Below are positions 12,811-25,182 of a DNA stretch of 64,000 nucleotides, piece by piece. Made by a program: the position numbers and the translations under genes. The stretch is from the NCBI GenBank assembly GCA_036346255.1, contig CM070639.1, positions 27,310,165 to 27,374,164 of the forward strand. The letters run 5' to 3'. Source of the DNA: Ampelocalamus luodianensis (lineage: Eukaryota; Streptophyta; Magnoliopsida; Poales; Poaceae). The notes below the pieces were generated by a model. The model was given only the letters and a program-made list of their open reading frames with translations, was not told the origin of the DNA and made no database searches. Positions within the stretch are counted from its first letter, which is position 1. Each line of letters starts with the position of its first letter.

Positions 12811-12823
12811 GGCTCGATACAAA
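12811..12823 (-). other. Degenerate primer-binding site (initiator-Met type)
   Basis: The minus strand reads TTTGTATCGAGCC directly inside the 5' LTR. The intact form TGGTATCAGAGC occurs at the same place in the related element (50189-50200). The copy here has lost bases and would prime poorly. Confidence 0.7.
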
Positions 12824-12827
12824 CTCG

Positions 12828-15800
12828 TGGAGACCCTGTTTATTAAACTTGTAATACTTAACCTTCCACCGGTTCTAGTATCACAAATAGAATAATCTGC
12901 CTCGATGAACATGTGCCTCCTGCAACAAGCGCACACATACATCAAATCAAAGCATGCATCATTTCCATACAATGTAATATAACGAGTCTACCAAAAGACA
13001 TACATAATATAAGTTATTACAACACAACCGACCGGCCAAATGACAAGTATCAAATAAATAACAGCGGAAGCAAAAGTTGCCATAGGATGGCTTAAACCAA
13101 AAGACGACCGGTTAGCCACATAACACCACAGGGCAACCGACCGGGCCGCCAAGCTAATCGCCTTTAAATCGCCACAAAGACAACTCACAAAAGTGAGGTC
13201 CATCTGACTCACTATCATCCTTTGCACAACACAAGCAATGCAGGTGAGTACAAAAATGTACTCGCAAGACTTACGAGTAACAAGCCTATACATAGCTACA
13301 TGAAAGCTGTATTCAAAGGAATGTGGTTATATGGTTCTTTGGACGCACAAAGCAAGTTTCATTTGCAATATTGTAATAGATTGAACAGCAGTTTGTAAAT
13401 TCTGTTTTTAAGTATTTAAATAACAGCGAGAAAACATAAGTAGCAAGTATCCACCTAGAAGTGACTTTCCCCAAAGCCACCACAACATAGCATGAATCCC
13501 TGATTCATACCACCCAACAAGTTTTAATTTTAAAATGGTTGTAGTCTAACTCTTGAAAAGCTTATCCAAGCGTGTCCATATCCTAGGACTAGGCTATTCG
13601 AATAGTTTCAATCCCTGCAGGGGTGTACCAATGTACCCACACTTGCATCGCTTTTGCCAAGCTATTAAGCACACTTCCTTTGGTATGCGGCACGGCTAAG
13701 TCCTACGAGCCCTTTCCAATGGAATATGCTAATCAAGAGACGCACGATGGGGTTAATCCTGGTGATCTGCCGACTAAATATGGATCACAAGGACCCATAC
13801 GTGAGCAGACACACCGCCCTCGGCGGGTGCTCCTCTCCATACAACGTGTCCATGTTGCATATAATCAAATATGCAACCCACCACGCGACTCATTAATTAA
13901 CACACCCAAAGTACTCACCAAGAGAGGTCCCATATCCTCTAGTGTGGTTAGCACGCACCGTAATGCTCGGATAATAGATACTCACAAGTAGTTCGGTCCT
14001 TAATTGACCGGGCACCATTCCATTCACACCCAAAAGATCACACCATCTTACCATTGTGCCCAAGTCTAAATTGTTTTTATTTTCAGTTTTAGTTTTGCAA
14101 TTTAGACATAGCACAAGGCTGAAATAATACTGATTATAACGGTTAGGTGATCAAGGTTATCGACAAGTCGATAACCGCCATTTCTACCGATAGCTAAGCA
14201 TGGCTAAGCATAATGACACGTAATCTACTAAGTGACAAGGGTCCATCCAAATAATCCAAAGTCACGACAAGTAACCTAGGCTTCAGAGTAGTAGAGAGTA
14301 AACATTTCCTACGACATGCATCTAGTAGGCCACTATCGACAATAGTTTAAAACAACATAGCAATGCATACATAGAATTTGCAAACAACATATTAGAATTT
14401 GAAAATAGTAGGAACAATATGATCAAATGAATGTTACATCTGCTTGCATTGCTGGAGTGCAGGATCTGATGGCTGCTGTGGCTCAATATCAGCAATACAA
14501 TTATCTTCTAACCTAACGCTAAAAGGCGATAAGCAAATACGAACGAAGAACACCAAATGAACTCCAACAGCAAAACACATCCAAATCTAATAAAATTTAC
14601 ACAACAGCTAGGGAATGATCTAAGACAATGATAGGAACAAGAATTATGCAATTCGGACTTAACATGCAAAAGATATGGACAAAATGCTCTTTCTCAGCCT
14701 CACAACAACCTAATGAATAATTAGCACTGTTCAAGGCGAAATTTTCTAGAATGATCTAAGGTCTGAAATTTTTATAGCAGGTAGATTATAACATCATAAT
14801 AACAGCAAAGTTGAGTTTACTAAATTTAGAATTATACACATTTACTTATGATTTTTCTAAGTTGTAAATCTAATGCAAGTCATTTTACAGAATTATGAAC
14901 ATGCTCAAATCTTATTCCATATGAAAGTGTACTAACAGATGAATTTAACAAAATTGATTTTGCACAAATAGGATTTATACAGAAAAAGATATGCATTTTT
15001 CAAGATTAAATCTATTTTTGGAATATTCAAGGTGACAGAAATCATGTTATTTCTAGTTATACAATTTTCTGCTACTGGAATATGCTTAAATCCATTTTTA
15101 TATTAAACTTAAGTGATAACACAATTTATTACAGTTGGAATTATCTAAAAAGCAGTTAAAATGAATTAGTTATGAGTTTCTAAAGTTTTTACATCATTTT
15201 CAGTTGTTAAATAACTACTTATCGAAATACGCATAAACTCAAATAATAGAATATGACGTGGACACTTATCCACCCTTGATCTAAAATCCTACGGTGACGA
15301 CGATGAAAAACATAAGCGCTACAAAACCTGTCGGAGCCACCGTTGGATCACGATCCAACGGCGCACACTAGTGCATGCATCCGACGGTGCGGTTGCTTGG
15401 GCCAATCCCAACCGCAGATCCGCAGATGGACGGTCCAGAGCGCACCAACGGTCGGAAGGTCCGATTGCATACACGATCTCAGCCTTTGATCGCAAGATCG
15501 ACGGCCGAGAATGATCAAGGCATCCGGAGGGTCCGAATGCACTCACGATCGGGGCCGTTGATCAAGGGATCGACGGTGACCAAAGATTGAAGTTCAAAAG
15601 AGATGTTGACACGCGGGCACGCATGTCGCTGACCTTGAGTCACAACCGCGAACGCTTAACCCACGCACACGCAGCACCGCCCACTTGTCGGCGATCGAAA
15701 GGCGCTAAGACCAGATTAATGCTTCTAATGATTATCATTAAATCGACGCTAAAGACTTCTGAAATTTGATTTTAAACCCTCGGTCCCACAAGTCAGCGAC

Positions 15801-17916
15801 CCAGAGGTGGTTTCCGACAGCGATTAAATGCCGACACATTAATTAATCAATGATTAAGCATTAATGATGTCGGACACGGTACGGATTGCGCCAGCGGTGA
15901 TTAAAGAATGTTGGGCCCACTGGTCAGTGGCTCAACGACAAAGGTTAAGACACAATTAATTAACTAATGATTGGCAATTAATGCGCCCTAACCAAATGAC
16001 GAAAACGGGAGTTCCGTGCCGACAAAATACCGAGCGACTTCAACGGCTCGTCGCCGGCGACACTGGCCGCGGCGGCGCCCACTGAGCACTAAAATGGAAT
16101 CGCAATAGCACTACGAACCTAATGGTGGCACTCTCGCCGGCGGTGAGGGACTAGAACGCCGGCTAGCCGGAAAATGAAAAAGGGAGCTTTTACTGCTAAG
16201 TGCGAAAATAGCGAAAAGCTCACCGCACCCAAGGAAGCGGTGCCGAGCCTCTATGGACTAATAAGAAGCTACCTTGATGAAGAGGAGCTTCAGAGATGGC
16301 CGGAGAAGCTTGATCACGGAGGAAGCTCGCCAGACTTGGAGAAGAAAGATTGGAAATGACACCCTGAGCCAAATGAGTGATACCAAAGCTTCAATATAGC
16401 TTCATTAAGGTCCACAGAAGCTACATGAGCAAGTAATTAGAAAATGGAGCACTCACCGAAATGAGGAAGAAGATGACCACTTTAGCCGAATTTGAACAAA
16501 CCCCAAATTGGACAATTCACGAGAATCAAATCCAAAATTAAGTGAGGGGAAATGTTCAAGAAAGTAAAGAGATAAGGATAGGGCAAAGAAACATGAAGGA
16601 GAACCACTGAACACCAAGAACACCAATGGAGTTCTTCGGTCAACAATGGCGACTTGCCATTTTTGAGGTGTTAAGCTCTAATACTGCGAATGGAGCTTGA
16701 TGGTGGTCTAAAGAAATACCAGGAAGTGATTTGGGTGCTTATAAGGCCTTGGAGGCATTAGGGTTTGCACCACAAACTTTTCGGGCGGCAAAGCACAGAG
16801 CACAAGGTGCGGCCGACAAGGATAAAGGATGGTAGATGTGCAATAGGGCATGGCATGGCCGAAGGTGTCTCCCACGACTCCCACTATTGACTAGGGTGGC
16901 TGTAGGAAGCACGATTTGACACTGCCATCACTCTCCCTACTGTTCATGCACGGCTAGAGGTTGAAGATGACCAGAGGAAAGGCTCGGGCGTTTCAGAGCC
17001 CCACGATTTAAATCGGACGGCTAAGATAGCGCCACGCCTCTGAGCTTTAAAACACAACGAAAAGAACATGAGCCCTAGGATTAGAAACGAACGGCTCAGA
17101 TTGCCCCACGTTGCGAACGTGGTTTACAACAGAGGGACAAGCGAGCGTTGGATCTTAATCCAACGGCTCAGGTTCAAACCAACAACCGGAGGGTCCGAAG
17201 GTTTCGGAGGATCTGGGCGGTTGGATGGAGATCTAGCGGTCGACATTCGCGCATGCAACCGGAAAGTCCGAAGGGTTATACGCACGAGGGCCGCGCGATC
17301 GAGATCTAACGGTTGAGATCCAACGTGCGTTTTTAAAGAGAGGCCCGGTGCAGTTAGTTGACTGGACCGAGTCAGTTGGCTCGAGCCCGAGTCTGACTCG
17401 AACCCAAAGCACAGTGAGACTAGGTTTGACTTCTAAATTCAAACAGAGACTTTGAAGGATTTATTTGAGGTAGCAAATTAACTCCAAAAATTATGAAATT
17501 TTTACAGGAGCTTGCTAACTCAGATATTAACCTTGTGTAAAATTTTCAGAGGTTTTTATACTGTGAATAAATCTCCAAAAATTCTGCGAGGCTCTGTTTT
17601 GAGGTTTGACTGAAAGTCAAACAGTTTGACTGCCTCCAAAAAATATTCAAACAATTTCTAAAAATTGTGAAATTTTTCAGAGGGGCCACAAACCATCCCA
17701 AGAACTGAGGAAAAATATTTCCAGAGGATGATCACAAAATTTGACAAGATTGTTTTTGGAATATCAAAGCTTGGATTAAATAGACTTGTGACAATGTATT
17801 TCCATAATCCCTTGTACAAGAATTGTTTGGCACACAGGAAATACATGATGTAAGAAAAAGTTTTAATTTCTACTAATTTTCTTACATTTGAAACACAAGC
17901 CCAAAATTGGGATGTT
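12828..17916 (-). repeat. 5' LTR of the chromovirus
   Basis: Near-identical direct repeat of 2644-7740. The conserved dyad lies at 14155-14176 and CTATTCGAATAG at 13594-13605. It ends GATGTT at 17916 without the terminal ACA of its partner. Small indels and base changes relative to the other LTR are scattered, several in the GC-rich promoter part (15290-15700). No gene. Confidence 0.9.
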
Positions 17917-20000
17917 CTGGACCTCCCTAAGACCACCCTCAGACCACCTTCGGTGCTTTTGCAAAGACCACCCCGTTGGTATTTTGCAAAGACACCCCCA
18001 AGACCACCCTTGGCTACACCACTGTCTTGTGGGCCGCGTCCTATAAACCTGATGCGTGCGTATGTAGCGCCTAGGTGATCGTGGACCGTCCATGTTTAGA
18101 TCTGTGTCTCAGATCTCTTTGAATGCTCGGACCACCCTATCGTCCGCCTCAATCTTGACCGTTTTTTCCTTTGGATCGCCCAGATCTCCTTGAACGTTCG
18201 GGACCTCTGAACATTACTTTAAATCGTAGCCTTTTGTTTCTAATCCAACCACCAAGACCTCCGACTTAGGATTTTGACTCAGCCTAACCCACTCGCGTGT
18301 TTTGGGCTCGAGCCACCTTTGGGCTATTTCGCTGGTAGGTGGGCCCCTCGTCACTGCTGGTCATCATCTTCCTCGCTGCGCGCGTGCGCTATGGCAGAGG
18401 AGGCAGTGTAAGGTCACCTCCATGGTGTACTATAACGGCTCTTTGCTGCAAAGCATTAAATGCAGGTCAAAGCTTTTCCCCAAAGTCTTGGTCTTCAACT
18501 GCCCCCGTCACTCAGTTTGTCCTTGGCAATGCCCTAATCCGAGCTCCCCCTTAAGCTTTGCTTTGGCTAACCCTAGCTTCTCCAGCTATAAATAGCCCTA
18601 GAGCTCCACCTCTGTCTCACTTTCAACACGCCGCAGCCTTCACTTTGCTCCATCTCTGTTGCTTGAGCTCAAATCGCCGAGTGCCCCTTTTTCCGCCATT
18701 GTGGAACCTTGGAGCTCCTTGGTGATGGCAGGACTCCAGTGGTTCTTCATTCTTTCTTTTCACGTCGCCTTGTGCAACTAATCCCCGTGGTCGTATCCCC
18801 TAACTTGATTTTAGGTTGCCTTCTCAAGAGCGGCCTAATGTCAGGTTTTGGATCGCCTCGGCCAAAGTTCCTCGCTGTCCCTATCTTCGTTAAGGTGCTC
18901 CATTCTTCAATTAAATGCTCATGGTCCATTTGTGAGTCGTAATGGATCTATCCTTACCAATCATTTGTCTTCTTGTTGCTTAGACCACTTTCTCCGCGCT
19001 TTCTTCCTCAGCGTCGGCGGTGATCATCATCGCGAGCTTCCCGACCACCTCTCGGACCTCGCTGCTAAGGTAACCTCCTAGTAGTCCCTTAGTGCTTGGG
19101 CACTCACTATCTGAACCGCGGCGGAGCTCCTTTGCTGTTTTTGTTTTTGGACGTGTTTGCACCGCCGCCACTTTTCGGCTCGTCGACGTTTTAGGTCGGT
19201 TCAGCCATTGAGAGTGTGTCCCCTGGGTGCAATGTTATTGCGATCATTTTGCAGCTGCCACAAACCTAAGATAATATCCTCACTGGTGAATTAGAGCCCG
19301 GTGGATGATTTATGCTCTTTTATTGTATTTACGATATGATGCTTAGCAATGCTTAGTTACCGGTAGAATTGAGCGGTTATCGACTTAGTCGATGACCTTG
19401 ATCACACAAATCTTACAATTACATTATTTTCAGCACCTTGTGCTTTGTTTATTTGAGAAATCTAAAACCGAAAATAAAATGTTTTAGACTTGGACACATT
19501 GGTATGATGGTGTGATCTTACGGTGTGACTGGAATGGTGCCCGGGTCATCAAGGACCGAGTTACTTGCGCCATTGATCCAAGCAATTTTGCGTGCTAACG
19601 ACACTAGAGAAATATGGGACCTCTCTTGACTTAGTACTTTGGCGTGTGTTAGCTCTGGGTCGCAGGAGGTTGTAGGAGGCACATGTTGGGAGCATTGTAG
19701 TTGCCTTTTGGCTTAGAATGTAGCGTATGGGTTTCTATCCATACGAGCGGCTTGTAGTTAATACACAATATTGGAACCATCTCGTAGGACTTAGCCGTGC
19801 CGGTATACCTTTGGAAGTGTGCTTAATCATGTAGCAAAAAGGCGGTCTGAAGTGTGGGTACATTGGTACACCCTTGCAGGGTTTGAACTATTCGAATAGC
19901 CTCGTCCTAGGTTTTGGACACGCTTGGTTATTTCCCGCAAGAACTCGACCATAACTTTTCATTAAAACTTGATGTGGTTGGTACGAATGGGTAATTCGTT
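17917..20000 (+). mobile_element. Right segment of the split plus-strand LTR, truncated
   Basis: It continues the GACCACC-rich array, then a GC-rich part with a TATA box (CTATAAATAG, 18586-18595). Next come the family's conserved downstream marks: GCTTAGCAATGCTTAG, an imperfect 10+10 dyad at 19375-19397 and CTATTCGAATAG at 19888-19899. By comparison with the LTR at 58355-63250 it should run about 700 bases further. It stops near 20000, where a different minus-strand LTR begins with TGTCGGGACC. No internal region or second LTR is seen. Confidence 0.7.
18586..18595 (+). promoter_or_regulatory. TATA box of the plus-strand LTR promoter
   Basis: CTATAAATAG sits downstream of GC-rich sequence and is followed after about 25-30 bases by pyrimidine-rich sequence (CTCTGTCTCACTTTC), the usual layout of a plant retroelement U3/R boundary. 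Confidence 0.55.
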
Positions 20001-23000
20001 GTCGGGACCCCAAGTATACAACCCGTGACCCTCTGCATTCTCGAACTAGTCTCGCATCGAAGAGCTAGCTCGCATGATACAACATCGGTGTAATCACAAC
20101 CATACAACAAAATAACGATGAAGCGGACAAATTAATATTACTTAGTTGCAAAAGGGACCTTATGGTCAAGTCTTACAGAGTGTGCCAAACAGGGCTTAGC
20201 AACAAAATACAACTTGCAGCGGAAACCAAATATCTCGTGGAGGCCATTCGACATGCCCACAGGCAATCGAGTGGAGGACGCGACCTAGTTCGCAAAGTCT
20301 TCAGGATACTCCTTTTCATAATACTCTGAATTCACTGGTTCTTCTGTGGGGATATCACACAGGGCGCAAGCCGTGAGTACTTTAAATGTACTCAGAAAGT
20401 CATAGGGAAATGTATGCAATTATTATTCATGTGAGGCTAGACAAGGATAGCTTTATGGCTATTTTGCAGAAAGCAATAATGACAGTAAATACAATAAGTA
20501 GATTGAAGGAACAATTTAAAAGATTAATACGTAAGTACTTCAGTTCTTTGAAACAACTAGAGATCAACCCAACCATTCCATCCAAACCATCATTTTAAAG
20601 AAAACATCTACCCTTTGCGTGAAATCTTGGGCATGTCCATAACCGAGGACACGGCTATTCGAATAGTTTTTATACACTCTGCAGAGGTTGTACAGATTTA
20701 CCCACAAGACACGACTTCTCCAGTTTGTTTGGCATTCGTCGATACCACCGCTCACTACCTTAGGTAAGCAGTCAAGAGCACGTGACAAGGCCTTTACAAA
20801 GTTCTGCTTTGACTCGGTTCTGCTCGCTAAGGATTCGCCTTTACGGGCCCCCTCTTGCGCCGCTCATCAACCCAAACAGAACTGACTCAAAGCATTGCTA
20901 ATTAGTTGGCCAGGTCCACCCCATCCTGGACATGTGGTTGCATGATATGACCCAAATCAATGGTTCAAGGTTAAGTCCTTAGTTGGCTGCTGAGGCGAGA
21001 CTAATCCACGTCCCAATGTGCGTTACGGTACCCACACTTACCACCGCCCACTCGCCCGAGCATAAAATATTTTCGGTTCAACCCGGCCGAAGACCACCCT
21101 AGCCTTGGCACAACATCTTTTAACAAAGGTGGCCGCGCCACAATTCCATAATTCCGTTAATCATGTTTATTCATATGAGCATGTGATCACGAGTCCCAAC
21201 GTACTACTATAGCATGGCTAAGCATAATACGATACCTGTGTTGGTAATTTATCAATGTCCAACGAAATATAATCCCTCCTATGGTGTTCAAGGTTCATGT
21301 CATTCAAGGATACATGTCATTTGCAATTTATCAAGGAGGCATACATCAATTAGGCAATTATCTACTCCCGAAACCATTTATTATAAAAATAGTAATGCAT
21401 GTTTATAACAAACAATATAGTTTTATAAGGTGGGTTCAATATGATCAAAGGTCTATGACTTGCCTTTGTTGAAGAGTTGAGGTGCTTAGGTCGTCGGGTC
21501 CAAGAAATCTTCCGAAAAGCCGATTTCTACACGTGCGAAAAGAGCAAAATAAATAAAAAAAACTCCAAATAAATACCAAATTGGCACTAACAGTAAGAGG
21601 GGGATTTTATATAAATTTAGAAATTTGAATCACTCGAATCGGAGTTCGAACGAAGAAGTTATGGCCTTCCGAAGTTGGAAAACACATAAAATGATGGATT
21701 TAGGGATTTTTCTGATTTTCTGGAATTATTTTTCTAAAGGAAAAGGGATTTATTGCGCTAGCTGATGTCAGCGAGGGGATTTTATTTCCGGCCAAATTAT
21801 TTTTCAACGGGAAATAAAAGAAAAAGCCACGTTAGCAGCCACGCAGGCAAAGCGGGTGGCGGGGTGCCTCGGTGGCGCTGACTGGGTGCCACGTGGCTCG
21901 CCCACGCAGGTGCCGACGCACGCGCACACGTGGCCGCGGAGGTGGCAGCCACGCGGGGTAAGGGCGCTGAGGTGGCGCTTAGTGACGCCGACGCGGACGC
22001 CACGTGGGCTGCCACATCGGACCAGAGCCGGCGGCGCTCACAGCCCGAGGGTCGCCAAATGCTTACACGGCACGACCGGCGTGAGGGTACCTACGCCGAA
22101 GAGGAGAACACGGTGAGTCTAGGGCTCATCGATTTGGCGACGCGGCGCCAAGGGAACACCGCGCGAGCAAGGAAAGCGGCGAGGTGGTGGCTCGGTGGTG
22201 GCGGCGGGCTCGGTGGCCTCCGGGTGGAGTGAGAGCGTGCACCAGGTGCGCCGCGACGAGGTGAAGCCGAAGGTGGAGGCGGCAGCGGCTGAGGGAGCTC
22301 GGTGGCGGTGCTAGCGGCGGTGGCGAGGAGCTCGGTGGCGGCGATTGGAGCTCAAAATACGGCAAGCTCGGAGGGAGTGAGGGAGAGAGAGGTGAGGGAG
22401 AAGAGAGAGGACGGGGCGGGGCACCTAGTGCGCTCCTTAAGTAGGCGCGGGGACGGCTGAGAGAGGAGAGCGCGCAATGGCTCCTTGCGGCGGTGAGGGT
22501 CCGACAAAGGGGGTACGCGCAGCGCGGACGTGACGGGACGCGGGGCACGCGCGGGTGGCGGCTATGAGTGCGGTGGAGCACGCAGCACTCATTGAGCGTC
22601 AGAGCCAGGACGGGGAGGGACGGAGGAGCCGACGCAAAACGCGCGCACGCGCGCACGGCGCGGCGTGGAGGGCGGGTCCGGAGGAAGACGACGATGCGGG
22701 GACCAAGGTCAAGGGTCGTCCGATTTCAATCCGACAGTTAGCAAAGGAGGAGGGCGTGGCTGAGGGGATGCCGTCCGATTTCGATCGGACAGTGCACAGA
22801 GGGGAGGCGCGGCGCGCACACGGGGAGCGGGCTGGGGAAGCGGGCCGAGAGAGGGAATTCGGCCCATGAGCCAAATGAGAATTTCAAATGATTTTTTATT
22901 TTAGAAATTACCAGAAAACAAAAACCCTTTTTAGAAAATAGCTACTAAGGTCTAAAAATTATAGGAAAATTCACAGAAATCCCAAGAATTATTTAGAACT

Positions 23001-23085
23001 TAATAAAAAATACTTTAAGCTATACTTTAGTTTTTAATTTTGCAAACAAAATAGGTTTTGGCTTCAAACAAAAAGGAAAAGCCTT
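20001..23085 (-). mobile_element. Related long LTR, minus strand, truncated
   Basis: It starts TGTCGGGACCCC. Like the other long LTRs, read on minus, it has a start-distal block with GTACTCACGG-like sequence (about 20370), CTATTCGAATAG at 20655-20666 and GCATGGCTAAGCATAA near 21212. A strongly GC-rich promoter part follows (21840-22860) and then an AT-rich end. No matching TG/CA terminus is seen before about 23085, where unrelated sequence begins. There is no internal region, so it may be a truncated solo LTR. Long GC-rich ORFs here are artefacts of composition. Confidence 0.55.
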
Positions 23086-23660
23086 CCCCTTCCCCTTATC
23101 GTGGGACTCCCCACGTCGGTGTCGTAAGTCGAAGTTGTCCATATCCTGCGATTCCATGATGTAAGTGCACCATACAGTGAAAACGTAACAAGAATGTAAA
23201 TTCTGCATAACTCACGTCGTCGATATGGTGTGCACCCGGGCGACCGGATACGCTATGGCAGTCGGGCTCTATCGCAGGAGCCTTCCTTCCCTTGTCTCGA
23301 CTCCCACGCCGGTGTGGTGTCGAAGTCCCCCATGTTCTGCTATACGGGTTGGACGATTGCATGTTGTTAGAATAACGAAAGGGCAAATAGAAAATCACGA
23401 CACGAATTGTACGTAACTCACCTCTTGGATATGGAGTGCTTCAGGGCGATAGGAGAAGCTACGATGTCTCAGTCAAGCGAGTTCTGGGCTCTTCCGATGC
23501 CTCCTCGACAGGGTACGATACGTAAGGTTTCCACTGCTCGAAGATCTCGCCCCGCACTGAGTAGTTTAGCATGTACTTCTGCTGAATGAATGCCATATCG
23601 TACATCTCTAAACCGTCGATCCACTGGAACAAGTGGCAGCGCATCTCGGGTTGCCATTAC
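23030..23660 (-). pseudogene. Possible GRF-type zinc-finger gene fragment with duplicated exon
   Basis: On minus, 23644-23459 encodes MRCHLFQWIDGLEMYDMAFI and continues to a stop. The C-x-L-F-Q-W-I-D core resembles the end of plant GRF zinc fingers (C-x-F-F-x-W-x-D). Downstream, two similar blocks occur in tandem. Each has an exon-like sequence reading (M/D)-x-x-F-D and RG/WES-x-x-KGK, and each is preceded by a GTGAGTTA donor-like site at about 23420 and 23215. I cannot name a gene. It could equally be a gene fragment carried by a transposon. Confidence 0.35.
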
Positions 23661-24094
23661 ATGGGGATGAAGTTAAAAATTTATGGAAATCAATGTAGGG
23701 AGAGGAAAATCGATGTGTGAAAAAGAAACGCTTACGAGGTGGTGCCCGCATATGTACGTGCGCGCCCGCGAGATGTCCGGGTGTGGATGAATGATCTCAC
23801 GCCGCCACACACACACACCGCGGGACTGAAAAATGTGGTGGTACTCGAGCATCTTTCATTGAAAAATTTGGGTATTGTAGATGTTTCCTCTTCTGCGCAA
23901 GCCACTTGCGCTTCTTCAACACCCTCGCGTAGAAGTTTGCCGATGAGTCTATAGCTCGGTATCGTAGAAGTTACGTTATACATAACAAACAAGGCTGAAA
24001 AAAATATTACATTATGACATTGACGAGCTGGGTCTGTTGGGGCAATCCTTCATTGAATGCGTAGGGGTCTTGCATATCCTATACTTGTTTGTGC
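23661..24094. other. Unassigned sequence
   Basis: No convincing gene. It contains a short (CA)n-like CACACACACAC at about 23808-23818 and possible continuation of the gene fragment to the right, without recognisable domains. Confidence 0.4.
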
Positions 24095-24410
24095 GGTTAA
24101 TTACCAGCAAACTAACTAATTACGACTGATTAATTACCACTGAACTAACTAATTACGACTGATTAATTACCACTAAACTAACTAATTACGACTGATTAAT
24201 TACTACTAAATAAATAACCAGTGCTTCATTTCCACTAATTTCATATGTTAGACTGATAACTACTAAATTAATTAGGACTAATTAATTACCAATAAACTAA
24301 TTAATTATCAGTAAACTAACCAATTACCACTAAACTAACTAATTAGAACTAATTAATTACCACTATATTAACTACTTACAACTAGCTGACTAATAACTAC
24401 GACCACGGTA
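24095..24410. repeat. Degenerate ~33-bp tandem repeat, AT-rich
   Basis: Units of the form CTAACTAATTACGACTGATT plus AATTACCACTGAA recur with period about 33 bases. The first three or four copies are nearly identical and later ones shorter and more diverged. No coding potential. Confidence 0.8.
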
Positions 24411-25182
24411 ATAATGCCAAAAGAATCCGACAAATTACCTGCCTTTTGGGGGAAAGCAATAAAAAAAGGTCGAGTGATGAGAAGCAAACAAATACTTAAT
24501 CTTCCCAAAATTTTTTTAATTATATTACATTCTCTGAGTCCTCAGTGACGAGCACCAGAACGAGAAGCGAAACGCAATTGAGATGAGCGAAGAGCGACTG
24601 TGAGAGTTCGATATTTAAAGCCGAGCGAAAGAGGAGCCGCGACGTTGGCACCGAAAATTCCGGAAGCGTTGGCGCTGAGAATTCTAGACGAGGCGACAGA
24701 TGTGCGGAGGAGGGAGGACGGGTGGTGTGAAAGGTGGCCCTTGATCATTGAATTTTGTTTTTGCCACCAGTGGACACATCGCAATCCCAACAATAGTTCA
24801 AGGGATCCCATAGTTAAAGATACAAATGCAAGTCGACTCATTGGGTCACGTCACGGGCAAAGCTGACTCATTGGGTATCGTTGCCGCACAGAGCTGCCTG
24901 GTCTTGTCACTCAAAAGTAAGCATCGCAGATGTGTTGTCATATCGGTCCGTAAAGCTAGCGTGGGGAGTGAAGGCGAGAAAGAGGGTGGTGCGGGTGTCC
25001 CGATGCATACTCCTCACATGGTTGTGGTCGCACGTGGTGTTGCAAGGGGGTCTGCATTGGTTGGGTCACCCCGCACCATGCACCGAGAAGCCCTCATGGA
25101 GACCTGGTAGTCCACGTTACGAATGTAATCATGGCAAAAACCATGAAAAAGAATGTTACACAAGCCAGCAAGGTGGTCATAC
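24411..25182. other. Unassigned sequence beside the RDR relic
   Basis: No recognisable gene. The next RDR exon would be expected here on minus, but I find no matching reading frame. The direct repeat GACTCATTGGGT occurs at about 24836 and 24864. The short ORFs on both strands have no recognisable motifs. Confidence 0.4.

Larger units (their letters stand above)
2644..17916 (-). mobile_element. Ty3/gypsy chromovirus (Tekay/Del-like), nearly full length
   Basis: Two direct repeats of ~5.1 kb (2644-7740 and 12828-17916) flank 5.1 kb of internal sequence. Read on minus the order is 5' LTR, tRNA-type primer site, Gag, protease, RT, RNase H, integrase, chromodomain, polypurine tract, 3' LTR. The chromodomain after integrase and the very long LTRs point to the Tekay/Del group (inference). 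In one stretch compared by eye (about 4591-4873 against 14762-15043) the LTRs differ by three substitutions and one indel, suggesting a fairly recent insertion. Gag-Pol is nonetheless broken by many frame changes. No clear target duplication is visible; the right LTR ends GATGTT without the final ACA. Confidence 0.9.

Noticed and set aside
18302..19171. Short gene downstream of the TATA box at 18586
   Set aside because: Frames of 60-97 codons without motifs inside an LTR R/U5 region; no splice or homology signal.
21797..22874. Overlapping GC-rich ORFs on both strands
   Set aside because: Low-complexity Ala/Arg/Pro-rich translations in an LTR promoter region; open frames follow from high GC.
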